29,413 bases of DNA from a virus: positions 1-29,413 of IMG/VR virus record IMGVR_UViG_3300020704_000117, one strand, 5' to 3'. Below, one piece after another: positions 1 through 6,101 of the stretch. Under the pieces are notes generated by a model, which worked only from the letters and a program-made list of their open reading frames with translations, made no database searches and was not told the DNA's origin. Position 1 is the stretch's first letter. Every line of letters starts with the position of its first letter. The translations under genes and the position numbers were made by a program.

Positions 1-1885
1 TGTAGCGACAAATGCTTCGTTAAATACAAATATTGTATTAGCATCAAATATTTCTTCTGTTGTATCTATTAGCCCTGCTGATTTAAATACAAACATACAA
101 CTAGCTTCTGTTGATCTGTGTGTTGTAGCGACAAATGCTTCGTTAAATACAAATATTGTATTAGCATCAAATATCTTAACATCTGTTGTATCTGTTACTT
201 CTGTTAATTTAAATACAAACATCCAACTAGCTTCTGTTGATCTGTGTGTTGTATCGACTAATGCTTCGTTAAATACAAATATTGTATTAGCATCAAATAT
301 CTTAACATCTGTTGTATCTGTTACTTCTGTTAATTTAAATACAAACATCCAACTAGCTTCTGTTGATCTGTGTGTTGTATCGACTAATGCTTCGTTAAGA
401 ACAAATATCACATTAGCATCAAATACTTTAGCATCTGTCGTATCAATTAGTCCAATTGATTTAAGAACATATATTACATTAGCATCAAATATCTTAACAT
501 CTGTTGTATCTGTTACTTCTGTTAATTTAAATACAAACATCCAACTAGCTTCTAATGTATCTGTTGTTTCTACTGCTTCTTCTAGCCTAACAACTGCTAT
601 ACAACTAGCTTCTGTTGATCTGTGTGTTGTATCAACTAATGCTGTTCTTAACACAAATATCAAACTAGCTTCTAATGTATCTGTTGTTTCTACTGCTTCT
701 TCTAATCTAACAACTGCTATACAACTAGCTTCTGTTGATTTATGTGTTGTATCAACTAATGCTGTTCTTAACACAAATATCAAACTGGCTTCTAATGTAT
801 CTGTTGTTTCTACTGCTTCTTCTAGCCTAACAACTGCTATACAACTAGCTTCTGTTGATCTGTGTGTTGTAGCGACAAATGCTTCGTTAAATACAAATAT
901 TGTATTAGCATCAAATATTTCTTCTGTTGTATCTATTAGCCCTGCTGATTTAAATACAAACATACAACTAGCTTCTGTTGATCTGTGTGTTGTATCGACT
1001 AATGCTTCGTTAAATACAAATATTGTATTAGCATCAAATACTTTAGCATCTGTCGTATCAATTAACCCAATTGATTTAAATACAAACATACAATTAGCTT
1101 CTAATGTATCTACAGTTTCTACAGCTACATCGAATCTAAATACAAACATACAACTAGCTTCTATTGATCTGTGTGTTGTATCTACTAATGCTACTCTACA
1201 TACAAGTATACAACTTGCATCAAATACTTTAGCATCTGTTGTATCAATTAGTCCAATTAATTTAAATACAAACATTCAACTAACTTCTGTTGATTTATGT
1301 ATTGTATCGACTAATGCTACTCTACATACAAGCATAGAACTAACATCAAATGTAACTGTTGTTTCTACAGCTACATCGAATCTAAGAACAAATATTCAAT
1401 TAGCTTCTATTGATTTATGTGTTGTATCGACTAATGCCACTTTACACACAAGTATACAATTAGCTTCTATTGTTACTTCTGTTGTATCGACTAATGCTAA
1501 TCTACATACAAATATTCAACTTGCTTCTGTTGATCTATGTGTTGTATCAACTAATGCCACTTTACACACAAGTATACAATTAGCTTCTATTGTTACTTCT
1601 GTTGTATCGACTAATGCTAATCTACATACAAATATTCAACTTGCTTCTGTTGATCTTTGTGTTGTATCGACTAATGCTACTCTATATACAAGTATACAAC
1701 TTGCATCAATTGTATCTGTATTCTCTACTATTAGGCCAATTAATTTAATAACAAGTATACAATTAGCTTCTAATGTAGCTGCAGTTTCTACTATTAGGCC
1801 AATTAATTTAATAACAAGTATACAATTAGCTTCTAATGTAGCTGCAGTTTCTACAGCTACATCGAATCTAAGAACAAATATTCTT
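1..1885 (+). repeat. In-frame 60-66 bp tandem repeats with higher-order duplications
   Basis: Units of 60-66 bp, always a multiple of 3, fill the fibre gene. Larger blocks are duplicated: 1-127 is identical to 868-994 (offset 867 bp = 289 codons), and a roughly 120-bp block is repeated around 544-663, 664-783 and 784 onward. Many substitutions are silent. The pattern suggests repeated recombination or slippage that preserves frame. Confidence 0.9.
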
Positions 1886-2092
1886 TTGGCAGGTAATATC
1901 TCTGCTATTTGTAATGTATTTCCAGTAGCTCTAGTTACTCTTATTTATGGTAATACTCACAGAATATTAATTAAAGCTCCTGATTATACTTACTTGATTA
2001 AACCTTTAGATACCTCTGTTAAAATCCTAGAAGGGGATAATAAGTATCTTATTAAACAACCTGATAATAACATACTAATTAAATTGGAATAA
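2..2092 (+). CDS. Repetitive phage fibre protein, 5' end outside window
   Basis: The frame is open from the first base of the window to a TAA at 2090-2092 (696 codons), with no in-frame ATG, GTG or TTG before the TTG at 1886, so the real start lies upstream. About 30 imperfect units of 20-22 residues follow one another, with a core like LNTNIQLASVDLCVVSTNAS; L, T, I, LAS and V recur at fixed spacing. The last ~70 residues leave the repeat and are rich in YLIKPLD/LIKQPD-like strands. Such short-period Leu/Ile/Val repeats with a distinct C-terminus are typical of elongated, probably trimeric beta-rich tail fibres; the exact fibre type is not recognised. A Cys recurs in many units (VDLCVV), which is odd for a fibre. 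Next gene starts 4 nt downstream. Function by inference from repeat architecture and phage context. Confidence 0.72.
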   Translation, partial: VATNASLNTNIVLASNISSVVSISPADLNTNIQLASVDLCVVATNASLNTNIVLASNILTSVVSVTSVNLNTNIQLASVDLCVVSTNASLNTNIVLASNILTSVVSVTSVNLNTNIQLASVDLCVVSTNASLRTNITLASNTLASVVSISPIDLRTYITLASNILTSVVSVTSVNLNTNIQLASNVSVVSTASSSLTTAIQLASVDLCVVSTNAVLNTNIKLASNVSVVSTASSNLTTAIQLASVDLCVVSTNAVLNTNIKLASNVSVVSTASSSLTTAIQLASVDLCVVATNASLNTNIVLASNISSVVSISPADLNTNIQLASVDLCVVSTNASLNTNIVLASNTLASVVSINPIDLNTNIQLASNVSTVSTATSNLNTNIQLASIDLCVVSTNATLHTSIQLASNTLASVVSISPINLNTNIQLTSVDLCIVSTNATLHTSIELTSNVTVVSTATSNLRTNIQLASIDLCVVSTNATLHTSIQLASIVTSVVSTNANLHTNIQLASVDLCVVSTNATLHTSIQLASIVTSVVSTNANLHTNIQLASVDLCVVSTNATLYTSIQLASIVSVFSTIRPINLITSIQLASNVAAVSTIRPINLITSIQLASNVAAVSTATSNLRTNILLAGNISAICNVFPVALVTLIYGNTHRILIKAPDYTYLIKPLDTSVKILEGDNKYLIKQPDNNILIKLE

Positions 2093-2096
2093 TTCT

Positions 2097-2582
2097 ATGC
2101 AAACATATTCTCCTAACCAAAAAGGTCCTCTGAAAATATCTGGGTTTGTTGATCCTGATGATACTACTATTGTATCTGTTTTCTGGGGTGCGCAAACAGT
2201 TGTGCCAAATGCTGTCTATCGTCTGGATGATGTTGTTCGTCCTTCTGTAGATAATGGCTATTACTATATCTGTACTACTAATGGGGTCTCTGGCTCGGTT
2301 GAACCTACTTGGAATCAAGGGGATACTACTTCTGGTACTGCGGTGTTTACTGCAACTCCTTGGGATCTATGGCTTCTCCCATATCAATCTATTACTCTGT
2401 CAACTTGGTCTGCTTCTGCTAATGTGAATATACAGTCTTCTGGTTCTAGTGGTGCTAAAACTGCTACTAATATCGGTCCCTTCGACTCCTCGATTACTCA
2501 ATTTGAATTGACTAATCAAGTTACTAAATCTAATGGGGAATCTCTATCTAGGAGCTTTCTCTATAAAACTAATCAACAATAA
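2097..2582 (+). CDS. Small phage structural-type protein
   Basis: 161 aa, starting 4 nt after the fibre stop, so probably cotranscribed with it. It has no signal peptide or membrane segment. The middle (about residues 40-90) reads VYRLDDVVRPS, GYYYICTTNGVSGSVEPTW and then a Gly/Thr-rich stretch; aromatic plus Gly-x-x-x-P-x-W patterns of this kind are common in small beta-sandwich or carbohydrate-binding modules of phage tail proteins. The C-terminal half is Ser/Thr/Asn-rich with predicted strands (NIGPFDSSITQFELT). I do not recognise a named family; a tail or fibre-associated protein, or a head decoration protein, would both fit. The gene ends inside the A tract of a hairpin terminator. Confidence 0.7.
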   Translation: MQTYSPNQKGPLKISGFVDPDDTTIVSVFWGAQTVVPNAVYRLDDVVRPSVDNGYYYICTTNGVSGSVEPTWNQGDTTSGTAVFTATPWDLWLLPYQSITLSTWSASANVNIQSSGSSGAKTATNIGPFDSSITQFELTNQVTKSNGESLSRSFLYKTNQQ

Positions 2583-2610
2583 AAAAAAGGGGAGTCTCTA
2601 TAACTCCCCT
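2581..2610 (-). terminator. Hairpin terminator between convergent genes
   Basis: AGGGGAGT (2588-2595) pairs with ACTCCCCT (2603-2610) around a 7-nt loop. On the minus strand the stem is followed by eight U residues (A8 at 2581-2588), a classical intrinsic terminator for the 2622-2849 gene. On the plus strand only a CT-rich tail follows, so termination of the fibre operon there would be weaker. Confidence 0.88.
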
Positions 2611-2621
2611 CTCTCTCTCTT

Positions 2622-2849
2622 CTACTCTTCTTCTTCTACTGGCTCTAATGCTCTGAATAACATCTCGTTGAAATACTCGTTGGCGAAATGATACTGCTCT
2701 AAATCTAATCCTGTACTTCTGATCTTCTTCTCTAAATCTAATATCTGCTCAACGTATCTGTTTGCTTCGGGGCTTAAATCCTTCACAAAATATTCCTTTC
2801 CTCGGAATGTGATTGTCGCTTCTTCTGTTTTAATCTCTTGTTCTGCCAT
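2622..2849 (-). CDS. Small acidic phage protein of unknown function
   Basis: 75 aa, very acidic C-terminus (EPVEEEE), predicted mostly helical after a short strand pair (ATITFRGKEYFVKDLS). The layout, a two-strand N-terminus ending in DLSPEA followed by one long helix, resembles small conserved proteins of T4-like marine phages (I recall a family named DUF6447; not verified). A good ribosome binding site AAAGGTG sits 7 nt before the ATG. It is the only gene downstream of the 1-kb repeat tract and its strong promoter, and a terminator follows directly, so it forms a single-gene transcription unit with an unusually long leader. Confidence 0.72.
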   Translation of the reverse strand: MAEQEIKTEEATITFRGKEYFVKDLSPEANRYVEQILDLEKKIRSTGLDLEQYHFANEYFNEMLFRALEPVEEEE

Positions 2850-2887
2850 AATTTTTCACCTTTTTCTGAATGTTTTTATAAATTACT

Positions 2888-2981
2888 ACTACATCTAGTA
2901 TCTACCCCTAAGGGTCTACTACTACATATAGTATTGCCTAAAATAAAATACTATATCTAGTGCACAAACACTATATCTAGT
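2888..2981. promoter_or_regulatory. Four near-palindromic 12-mers, possible operator sites
   Basis: Copies of ACTAYATMTAGT lie at 2888-2899, 2921-2932, 2950-2961 and 2970-2981 (the last two are identical). The half-sites ACTA and TAGT form an inverted repeat. They lie 40-130 bp upstream of the start of the 2622-2849 gene, with spacing that shrinks from 33 to 29 to 20 bp. An ACCC(CTAA)GGGT inverted repeat lies between the first two. Operator or replication-iteron roles are both inference. Confidence 0.5.
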
Positions 2982-3090
2982 ATTCTAATATCTTTTAACG
3001 GAAATTGTCCCGCAATTGTTCTTTTCTTGATTTAACCTGAATAAATACCAATTACTCTTTATATATTAGAGAAAGATAACATCGTATTTA

Positions 3091-3330
3091 TCTGAATCTA
3101 TCTGTAAATATCTGGATCTAACTGTAATTAACTGTAATTAGCTGTAAATATCTGTAATTAGCTGGATCTAACTGTAATTAACTGTAAATAGCTGGGTCTA
3201 ACTGCAATTAACTGTAAATAGCTGGATCTAACTGCAATTAACTGTAATTAACTGTAATTAACTGTAATTAACTGTAAATAACTGTAATTAACTGTAATTA
3301 ACTGTAAATAACTGTAAATAACTGTAAATA
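3091..3330. repeat. 24 tandem decamers, consensus NCTGNANNTA
   Basis: Exactly 24 consecutive 10-bp units with no slippage; CTG at positions 2-4 and TA at 9-10 are nearly invariant, while the middle alternates (CTGTAATTA, CTGTAAATA, CTGGATCTA, CTGCAATTA). The period equals about one helical turn, so each TA step and each CTG face the same side of the helix. Stops occur in the frames of both strands, so it is not coding. Confidence 0.9.
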
Positions 3331-3350
3331 GTTCTTAGTTGACTTAGACC

Positions 3351-3358
3351 TATTTATA
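3351..3358 (-). promoter_or_regulatory. T4-type late promoter box TATAAATA
   Basis: Exact TATAAATA on the minus strand between the two repeat arrays. In T4 this box is the whole late promoter and transcription starts a few bases downstream, which would place the start right at the edge of the decamer array and read toward the 2622-2849 gene. A chance match is possible in AT-rich DNA. Confidence 0.45.
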
Positions 3359-3380
3359 ATTTCTTTAATTAATATTTTCT

Positions 3381-3828
3381 CGAACAAAGATTCGAACAAA
3401 GATTCGAACAAAGATTCAAAGATTCGAACAAAGATTCAAAGATTCAAAGATTCGAACAAAGATTCAAAGATTCAAAGATTCGAACAAAGATTCAAAGATT
3501 CAAAGATTCGAACAAAGATTCAAAGATTCGAACAAAGATTCGAACAAAGATTCAAAGATTCGAAGATTCGAAGATTCGAAGATTCGAACAAAGATTCGAA
3601 CAAAGATTCGAACAAAGATTCAAAGATTCGAACAAAGATTCGAACAAAGATTCAAAGATTCGAACAAAGATTCGAACAAAGATTCAAAGATTCAAAGATT
3701 CAAAGATTCGAACAAAGATTCGAAGATTCGAACAAAGATTCAAAGATTCGAACAAAGATTCAAACAAAGATTCAAAGATTCGAAGATTCGAACAAAGATT
3801 CAAAGATTCGAACAAAGATTCAAAGATT
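3381..3828. repeat. 448-bp array assembled from three tetramers
   Basis: The array parses without a leftover base into 45 units made only of the tetramers CGAA, CAAA and GATT: 21 copies of CGAA-CAAA-GATT (12 bp), 18 of CAAA-GATT (8 bp), 5 of CGAA-GATT (8 bp) and one CAAA-CAAA-GATT. Units differ by losing or swapping a whole tetramer and almost never by point changes. It contains no TA dinucleotide, so all three plus frames lack stops, but there is no start codon; minus frames meet TGA. I read it as non-coding. Confidence 0.92.
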
Positions 3829-3840
3829 CAGATCATACAA

Positions 3841-3868
3841 AGACACCATTATCACAGACACAATTATC
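3841..3868. repeat. Direct repeat of 13 bp
   Basis: AGACACCATTATC (3841-3853) and AGACACAATTATC (3856-3868) differ at one base and are 2 bp apart. They lie just downstream of the predicted start of the leftward transcript from the promoter at 3883-3911, so they would form the first bases of its leader. Confidence 0.65.
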
Positions 3869-3882
3869 AAATTCATAGAGAT

Positions 3883-3911
3883 ATTATACTATAAGAAGAT
3901 AGAAAAGTCAA
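3883..3911 (-). promoter_or_regulatory. Strong sigma70-type promoter reading into the repeat tract
   Basis: On the minus strand TTGACT (3911-3906), a 17-bp spacer and TATAAT (3888-3883): 11 of 12 consensus bases with ideal spacing. The -10 lies in the string TATAGTATAATA, which is shared exactly with the promoter at 11887-11915. It sits directly after the stop of the GIY-YIG gene and points leftward; the next gene in that direction starts about 1 kb away at 2849. Confidence 0.75.
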
Positions 3912-3921
3912 GCAATAAAAA

Positions 3922-4365
3922 TCAGAATTTTTGAAATTTTTGCAGATGTTTCCTAGTAATTTTAGCAGAGACCCAGTCATTATAGTAGAGAGAAGAGAGA
4001 ATAACATCCCTAGACATTTGTTCTTTCAGTTCCAGATAGGAAGCATGAGATTTTGAGTAGCAGATATGGAGAATTGTTTTTTCAAGAAGATGTATTTTAG
4101 CATGTTCAATAAGAGAAGAGTTAGAGCCATTATAGGATTTCCAATCAGATTCCACAGTCAATTTTTTCTTTTTTACAATTTTAGAGCCATCAATTTGAGT
4201 AATAGATTTTTGCGAGATTTTTTTCGAGAAGAATTGTTTTTTCCCGATATAGGATTTATTAGTAGAGGGATTATAGATAAGATAGACAAAGGCAATAGCA
4301 TTTTCAGGAGGAGATAGAAGAGGAAGAGATTGGTAGATCCAGGAGGGTTGGATTAGATTTTCCAT
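3922..4365 (-). CDS. GIY-YIG endonuclease, SegE-like
   Basis: 147 aa. The GIY-YIG core is visible: VYLIY (residues 27-31, the GIY strand), SYIGKKQF (38-45, the YIG strand), a long basic insert, then ESDWKSYNGSNSSL (72-85), ILHICYSKSHASYLELKEQ (98-116) with the conserved Glu at 112, and YYNDW (127-131) with the conserved Asn. The ESDWKSY-x-GS and YLE-x-x-x-Q blocks are those of the SegE-like GIY-YIG proteins of T4-like phages, free-standing nucleases linked to homing. No Shine-Dalgarno is visible before the ATG. The coding strand is strongly pyrimidine-rich compared with most of the minus-strand genes, which fits recent entry. It ends 10 bp before the promoter at 3883-3911. The cleavage target cannot be read from the sequence. 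Confidence 0.85.
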   Translation of the reverse strand: MENLIQPSWIYQSLPLLSPPENAIAFVYLIYNPSTNKSYIGKKQFFSKKISQKSITQIDGSKIVKKKKLTVESDWKSYNGSNSSLIEHAKIHLLEKTILHICYSKSHASYLELKEQMSRDVILSSLYYNDWVSAKITRKHLQKFQKF

Positions 4366-4620
4366 TAGATAGAGAGAGAGATATAAGTTTCAGATAGAGA
4401 TATTTAGGAGAGATTGGAGTGGTGATTTATTAGTAGAGGGAGAAAGGTATAGAAGAGTTGAGATTTAGCCTCAGAGGAGAGATTTAGAGGGATACTGTTT
4501 AGTTATAGTCGAAACAGCAAAAGGACTAGGAGAATACTCCCATTACCTGACCTCGGGAGAAGGTTAGATTTTATTCTTCATTAGAATTCATTAGAATTCA
4601 TTAGAATTCATTAGAAGATT
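4366..4620. other. Intergenic stretch with possible folded RNA segment
   Basis: No gene was found in these 255 bp. The plus strand is purine-rich (the AG-rich stretch 4366-4500). At 4506-4564 several short stems can form: TAGTC (4506-4510) with GACTA (4524-4528), GGAG (4529-4532) with CTCC (4537-4540), or alternatively CTCCC (4537-4541) with GGGAG (4555-4559). No U tract follows on either strand, so it is not a standard terminator. GC content here is higher than around it. Confidence 0.4.
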
Positions 4621-4631
4621 TTATTCTTCAT
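4566..4631. repeat. 16-bp direct repeat flanking three TTAGAATTCA decamers
   Basis: AGATTTTATTCTTCAT occurs at 4566-4581 and again at 4616-4631, 50 bp apart. The right copy contains the stop codon and last codons of the zinc-ribbon gene; between them TTAGAATTCA is repeated three times (4581-4610), each with an EcoRI site. The gene end has evidently been duplicated by slippage. Confidence 0.8.
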
Positions 4632-4764
4632 CTTCTTCAATAATATCAGGAGAAATAGGTTCAGAGCAAATTGCACAGAAAGAGGGATCATCTTGATAGA
4701 GATCATCTTCAGAGAAGATAATATATTCAGAGTCACATTCTTCACAGATTATTTGATATTTCAT
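4621..4764 (-). CDS. Small zinc-ribbon protein
   Basis: A 47-aa reading frame with ATG at 4764 and TAA at 4621-4623. Two Cys pairs, CEEC (residues 7-10) and CAIC (30-33), separated by 19 residues, form a typical zinc-ribbon arrangement; the rest is acidic (SEDDLYQDD, IIEEDEE). A clear ribosome binding site AAAGGA lies 6 nt before the ATG. It follows the SPFH gene by 34 bp and is likely cotranscribed. The acidic body suggests binding of protein rather than nucleic acid, but no function can be assigned. Its 3' end is duplicated 50 bp downstream. Confidence 0.75.
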   Translation of the reverse strand: MKYQIICEECDSEYIIFSEDDLYQDDPSFCAICSEPISPDIIEEDEE

Positions 4765-4798
4765 TTGAATCCTTTCTTTTTTCGTTTATTTTATCTAT

Positions 4799-5656
4799 TT
4801 ATTTGACCTGAACTGGACTTAGCTGGACTAAAGTGCCTGCATTACCAGTGATTTGTGGTAAAATTCCATTCCATTTTTCAATTTTTGACAATTCAATAAT
4901 CTGAGGATTATCAGAAATAGCTTTACCTTTAATTAAAATTGCTTGAGCTTCAGCATTTGCTCTCAGAAGAGTTGATTCCGCATCACCTCTAGCTTCTTGG
5001 ATTTTCTTATCAGCTTCCGCTTTAGATTGTTGGATTTCTTGTTCCCTCTGAGCAGTCATCTGAGAGGCAGCTGCTTTTGCATTAATAGAAGAAATAATTG
5101 ATTCAGGCAATCTTAATCCACCAACCCAGTATACATGTTCAATATTTATCCCAATTTCAACACATTGAATTTTAACAGAATCTTCAACTTCTTTGATAAG
5201 AGAAGCTTTACCCGATCCATAAACAGTTTCAATAGGTTTTGTTGAAGCAGCATTAATTAGAGAATCTCTAACCATAGATCTCAGAACAGAGCTAGTAATT
5301 TCATCAATACCTTTACGATATTTTTGGAAGACAATAGAAACTTTATTTGGGTCCAGAGAATATGTTATACCAATATCTGTATTAACAGTCATCCCTTCAA
5401 TAGTTTGAAAAGAAAAACTTTCATCTGTAGGAGATCCTTCAGTTACATTTTGAGTCCAGACATGTGTTTGAGTAAACATTGGAAAAATAAACAGTTGTTC
5501 ATTAGGTGTTAACCAATACCTACCAACAGGAAGGGTTTGATTTTCAATACCTTTATCAGAACCCAATTTGTTTATTTTAATTCCAACATAGCCATTAGGA
5601 ACATCAGAACACGCAACAAGAAATAACGCTAAACATAATATTATAATTTGTTTCAC
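4799..5656 (-). CDS. SPFH/Band-7 (prohibitin-like) lipoprotein
   Basis: 285 aa from a GTG start at 5656. Residues 1-16 are a lipoprotein signal peptide with lipobox LVAC (Cys16), so the mature protein would be lipid-anchored. Residues ~20-190 form an SPFH/Band-7 domain (VGIKINKLGSDKG, LPVGRYWLTPNEQLFIFP, MTVNTDIGITYSLDP, SSVLRSMVRDSLINAASTKP), and residues ~195-245 an Ala/Glu-rich coiled coil (REQEIQQSKAEADKKIQEA) as in prohibitins and stomatins. Family members form ring-like membrane scaffolds that often hold proteases. The start overlaps the stop of the upstream membrane-protein gene (GTGA), with GGAG about 9 nt upstream, implying translational coupling. In a phage it might organise the host envelope or protect against superinfection; that is inference. 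Confidence 0.88.
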   Translation of the reverse strand: MKQIIILCLALFLVACSDVPNGYVGIKINKLGSDKGIENQTLPVGRYWLTPNEQLFIFPMFTQTHVWTQNVTEGSPTDESFSFQTIEGMTVNTDIGITYSLDPNKVSIVFQKYRKGIDEITSSVLRSMVRDSLINAASTKPIETVYGSGKASLIKEVEDSVKIQCVEIGINIEHVYWVGGLRLPESIISSINAKAAASQMTAQREQEIQQSKAEADKKIQEARGDAESTLLRANAEAQAILIKGKAISDNPQIIELSKIEKWNGILPQITGNAGTLVQLSPVQVK

Positions 5657-5829
5657 TTTTTAAAACTCCACTTAATATACCAAAAAGAAATTGGGATAAA
5701 CAATACAGCGATCATTAACCCAAGTAACACACCATAATCTGATTCTGAAGAGAATAAGTTTGGCAACAAAAACCCCTCAACACCAAAAAATAATAAAAAA
5801 TAAAACACACATTTAAAATATATATTCAT
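5653..5829 (-). CDS. Small two-helix membrane protein
   Basis: 58 aa from the ATG at 5829; a TTG two codons upstream (5835) is also in frame, but AAAGG lies 7 nt before the ATG at 5829, which I prefer. Two hydrophobic segments are seen, about residues 5-24 and 34-53, joined by a short polar loop (NLFSSESDYG) and ending in a positive tail (KWSFKK). It is sandwiched with overlaps between the genes on both sides and is likely made together with the SPFH lipoprotein, so it may be a membrane partner of that protein. A holin-like role is possible but unsupported. Confidence 0.72.
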   Translation of the reverse strand: MNIYFKCVFYFLLFFGVEGFLLPNLFSSESDYGVLLGLMIAVLFIPISFWYIKWSFKK

Positions 5830-5831
5830 AA

Positions 5832-6089
5832 TCAACCTTTACTTTTACACGAAAAAACATAATTACCATCTGGAACATCATCTACATATGGCACTTGCTG
5901 AATATCATATCTATCTTTCGTTTTGAATATATAGTCACCTTCAGGCAATGTATCTTCCCAGATCTTTTCAGCATTATACCCAAACTCTTTATTGAGTTCA
6001 TCATAAAGATATTTTGCTTCATCATAAGTAACAGTACACTTAAAACCTTTTAATTCAATATTAAACTCTTTAATAATTTCAATTTTCAT
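5832..6089 (-). CDS. Hypothetical protein
   Basis: 85 aa, no signal peptide or membrane segment. The C-terminal half holds two similar strand motifs, LPEGDYIFKTKDR (about 48-60) and VPDGNYVFSCKSK (about 72-84), an internal repeat of x-P-x-G-x-Y-x-F. The family is not recognised. Its TGA overlaps the leader of the membrane-protein gene, so the two are probably coupled. It lies 12 bp downstream of the nrdA 3' half and may be in the same transcript. Confidence 0.65.
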   Translation of the reverse strand: MKIEIIKEFNIELKGFKCTVTYDEAKYLYDELNKEFGYNAEKIWEDTLPEGDYIFKTKDRYDIQQVPYVDDVPDGNYVFSCKSKG

Positions 6090-6101
6090 AATAACTCTAT
6101 A

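Noticed and set aside
3091-3828. CRISPR array
   Set aside because: Repeats are contiguous 8-12 bp units without unique spacers, and no cas gene is near.
3381-3840. Repeat protein encoded on the plus strand, since all three frames lack stops
   Set aside because: There is no start codon in the array, unit lengths shift the frame every 8 bp, and the lack of stops follows simply from the absence of TA and TGA in the three tetramers.
4500-4535. GTTATAGTC resembling the S element of a group I intron core
   Set aside because: No matching R element or P3-P8 pairing was found, and TAGTC pairs locally with GACTA; no interrupted gene flanks it.
4366-4620. tRNA or tmRNA in the GC-richer intergenic stretch
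   Set aside because: No acceptor, anticodon and T-arm combination could be folded; only short local stems are seen.
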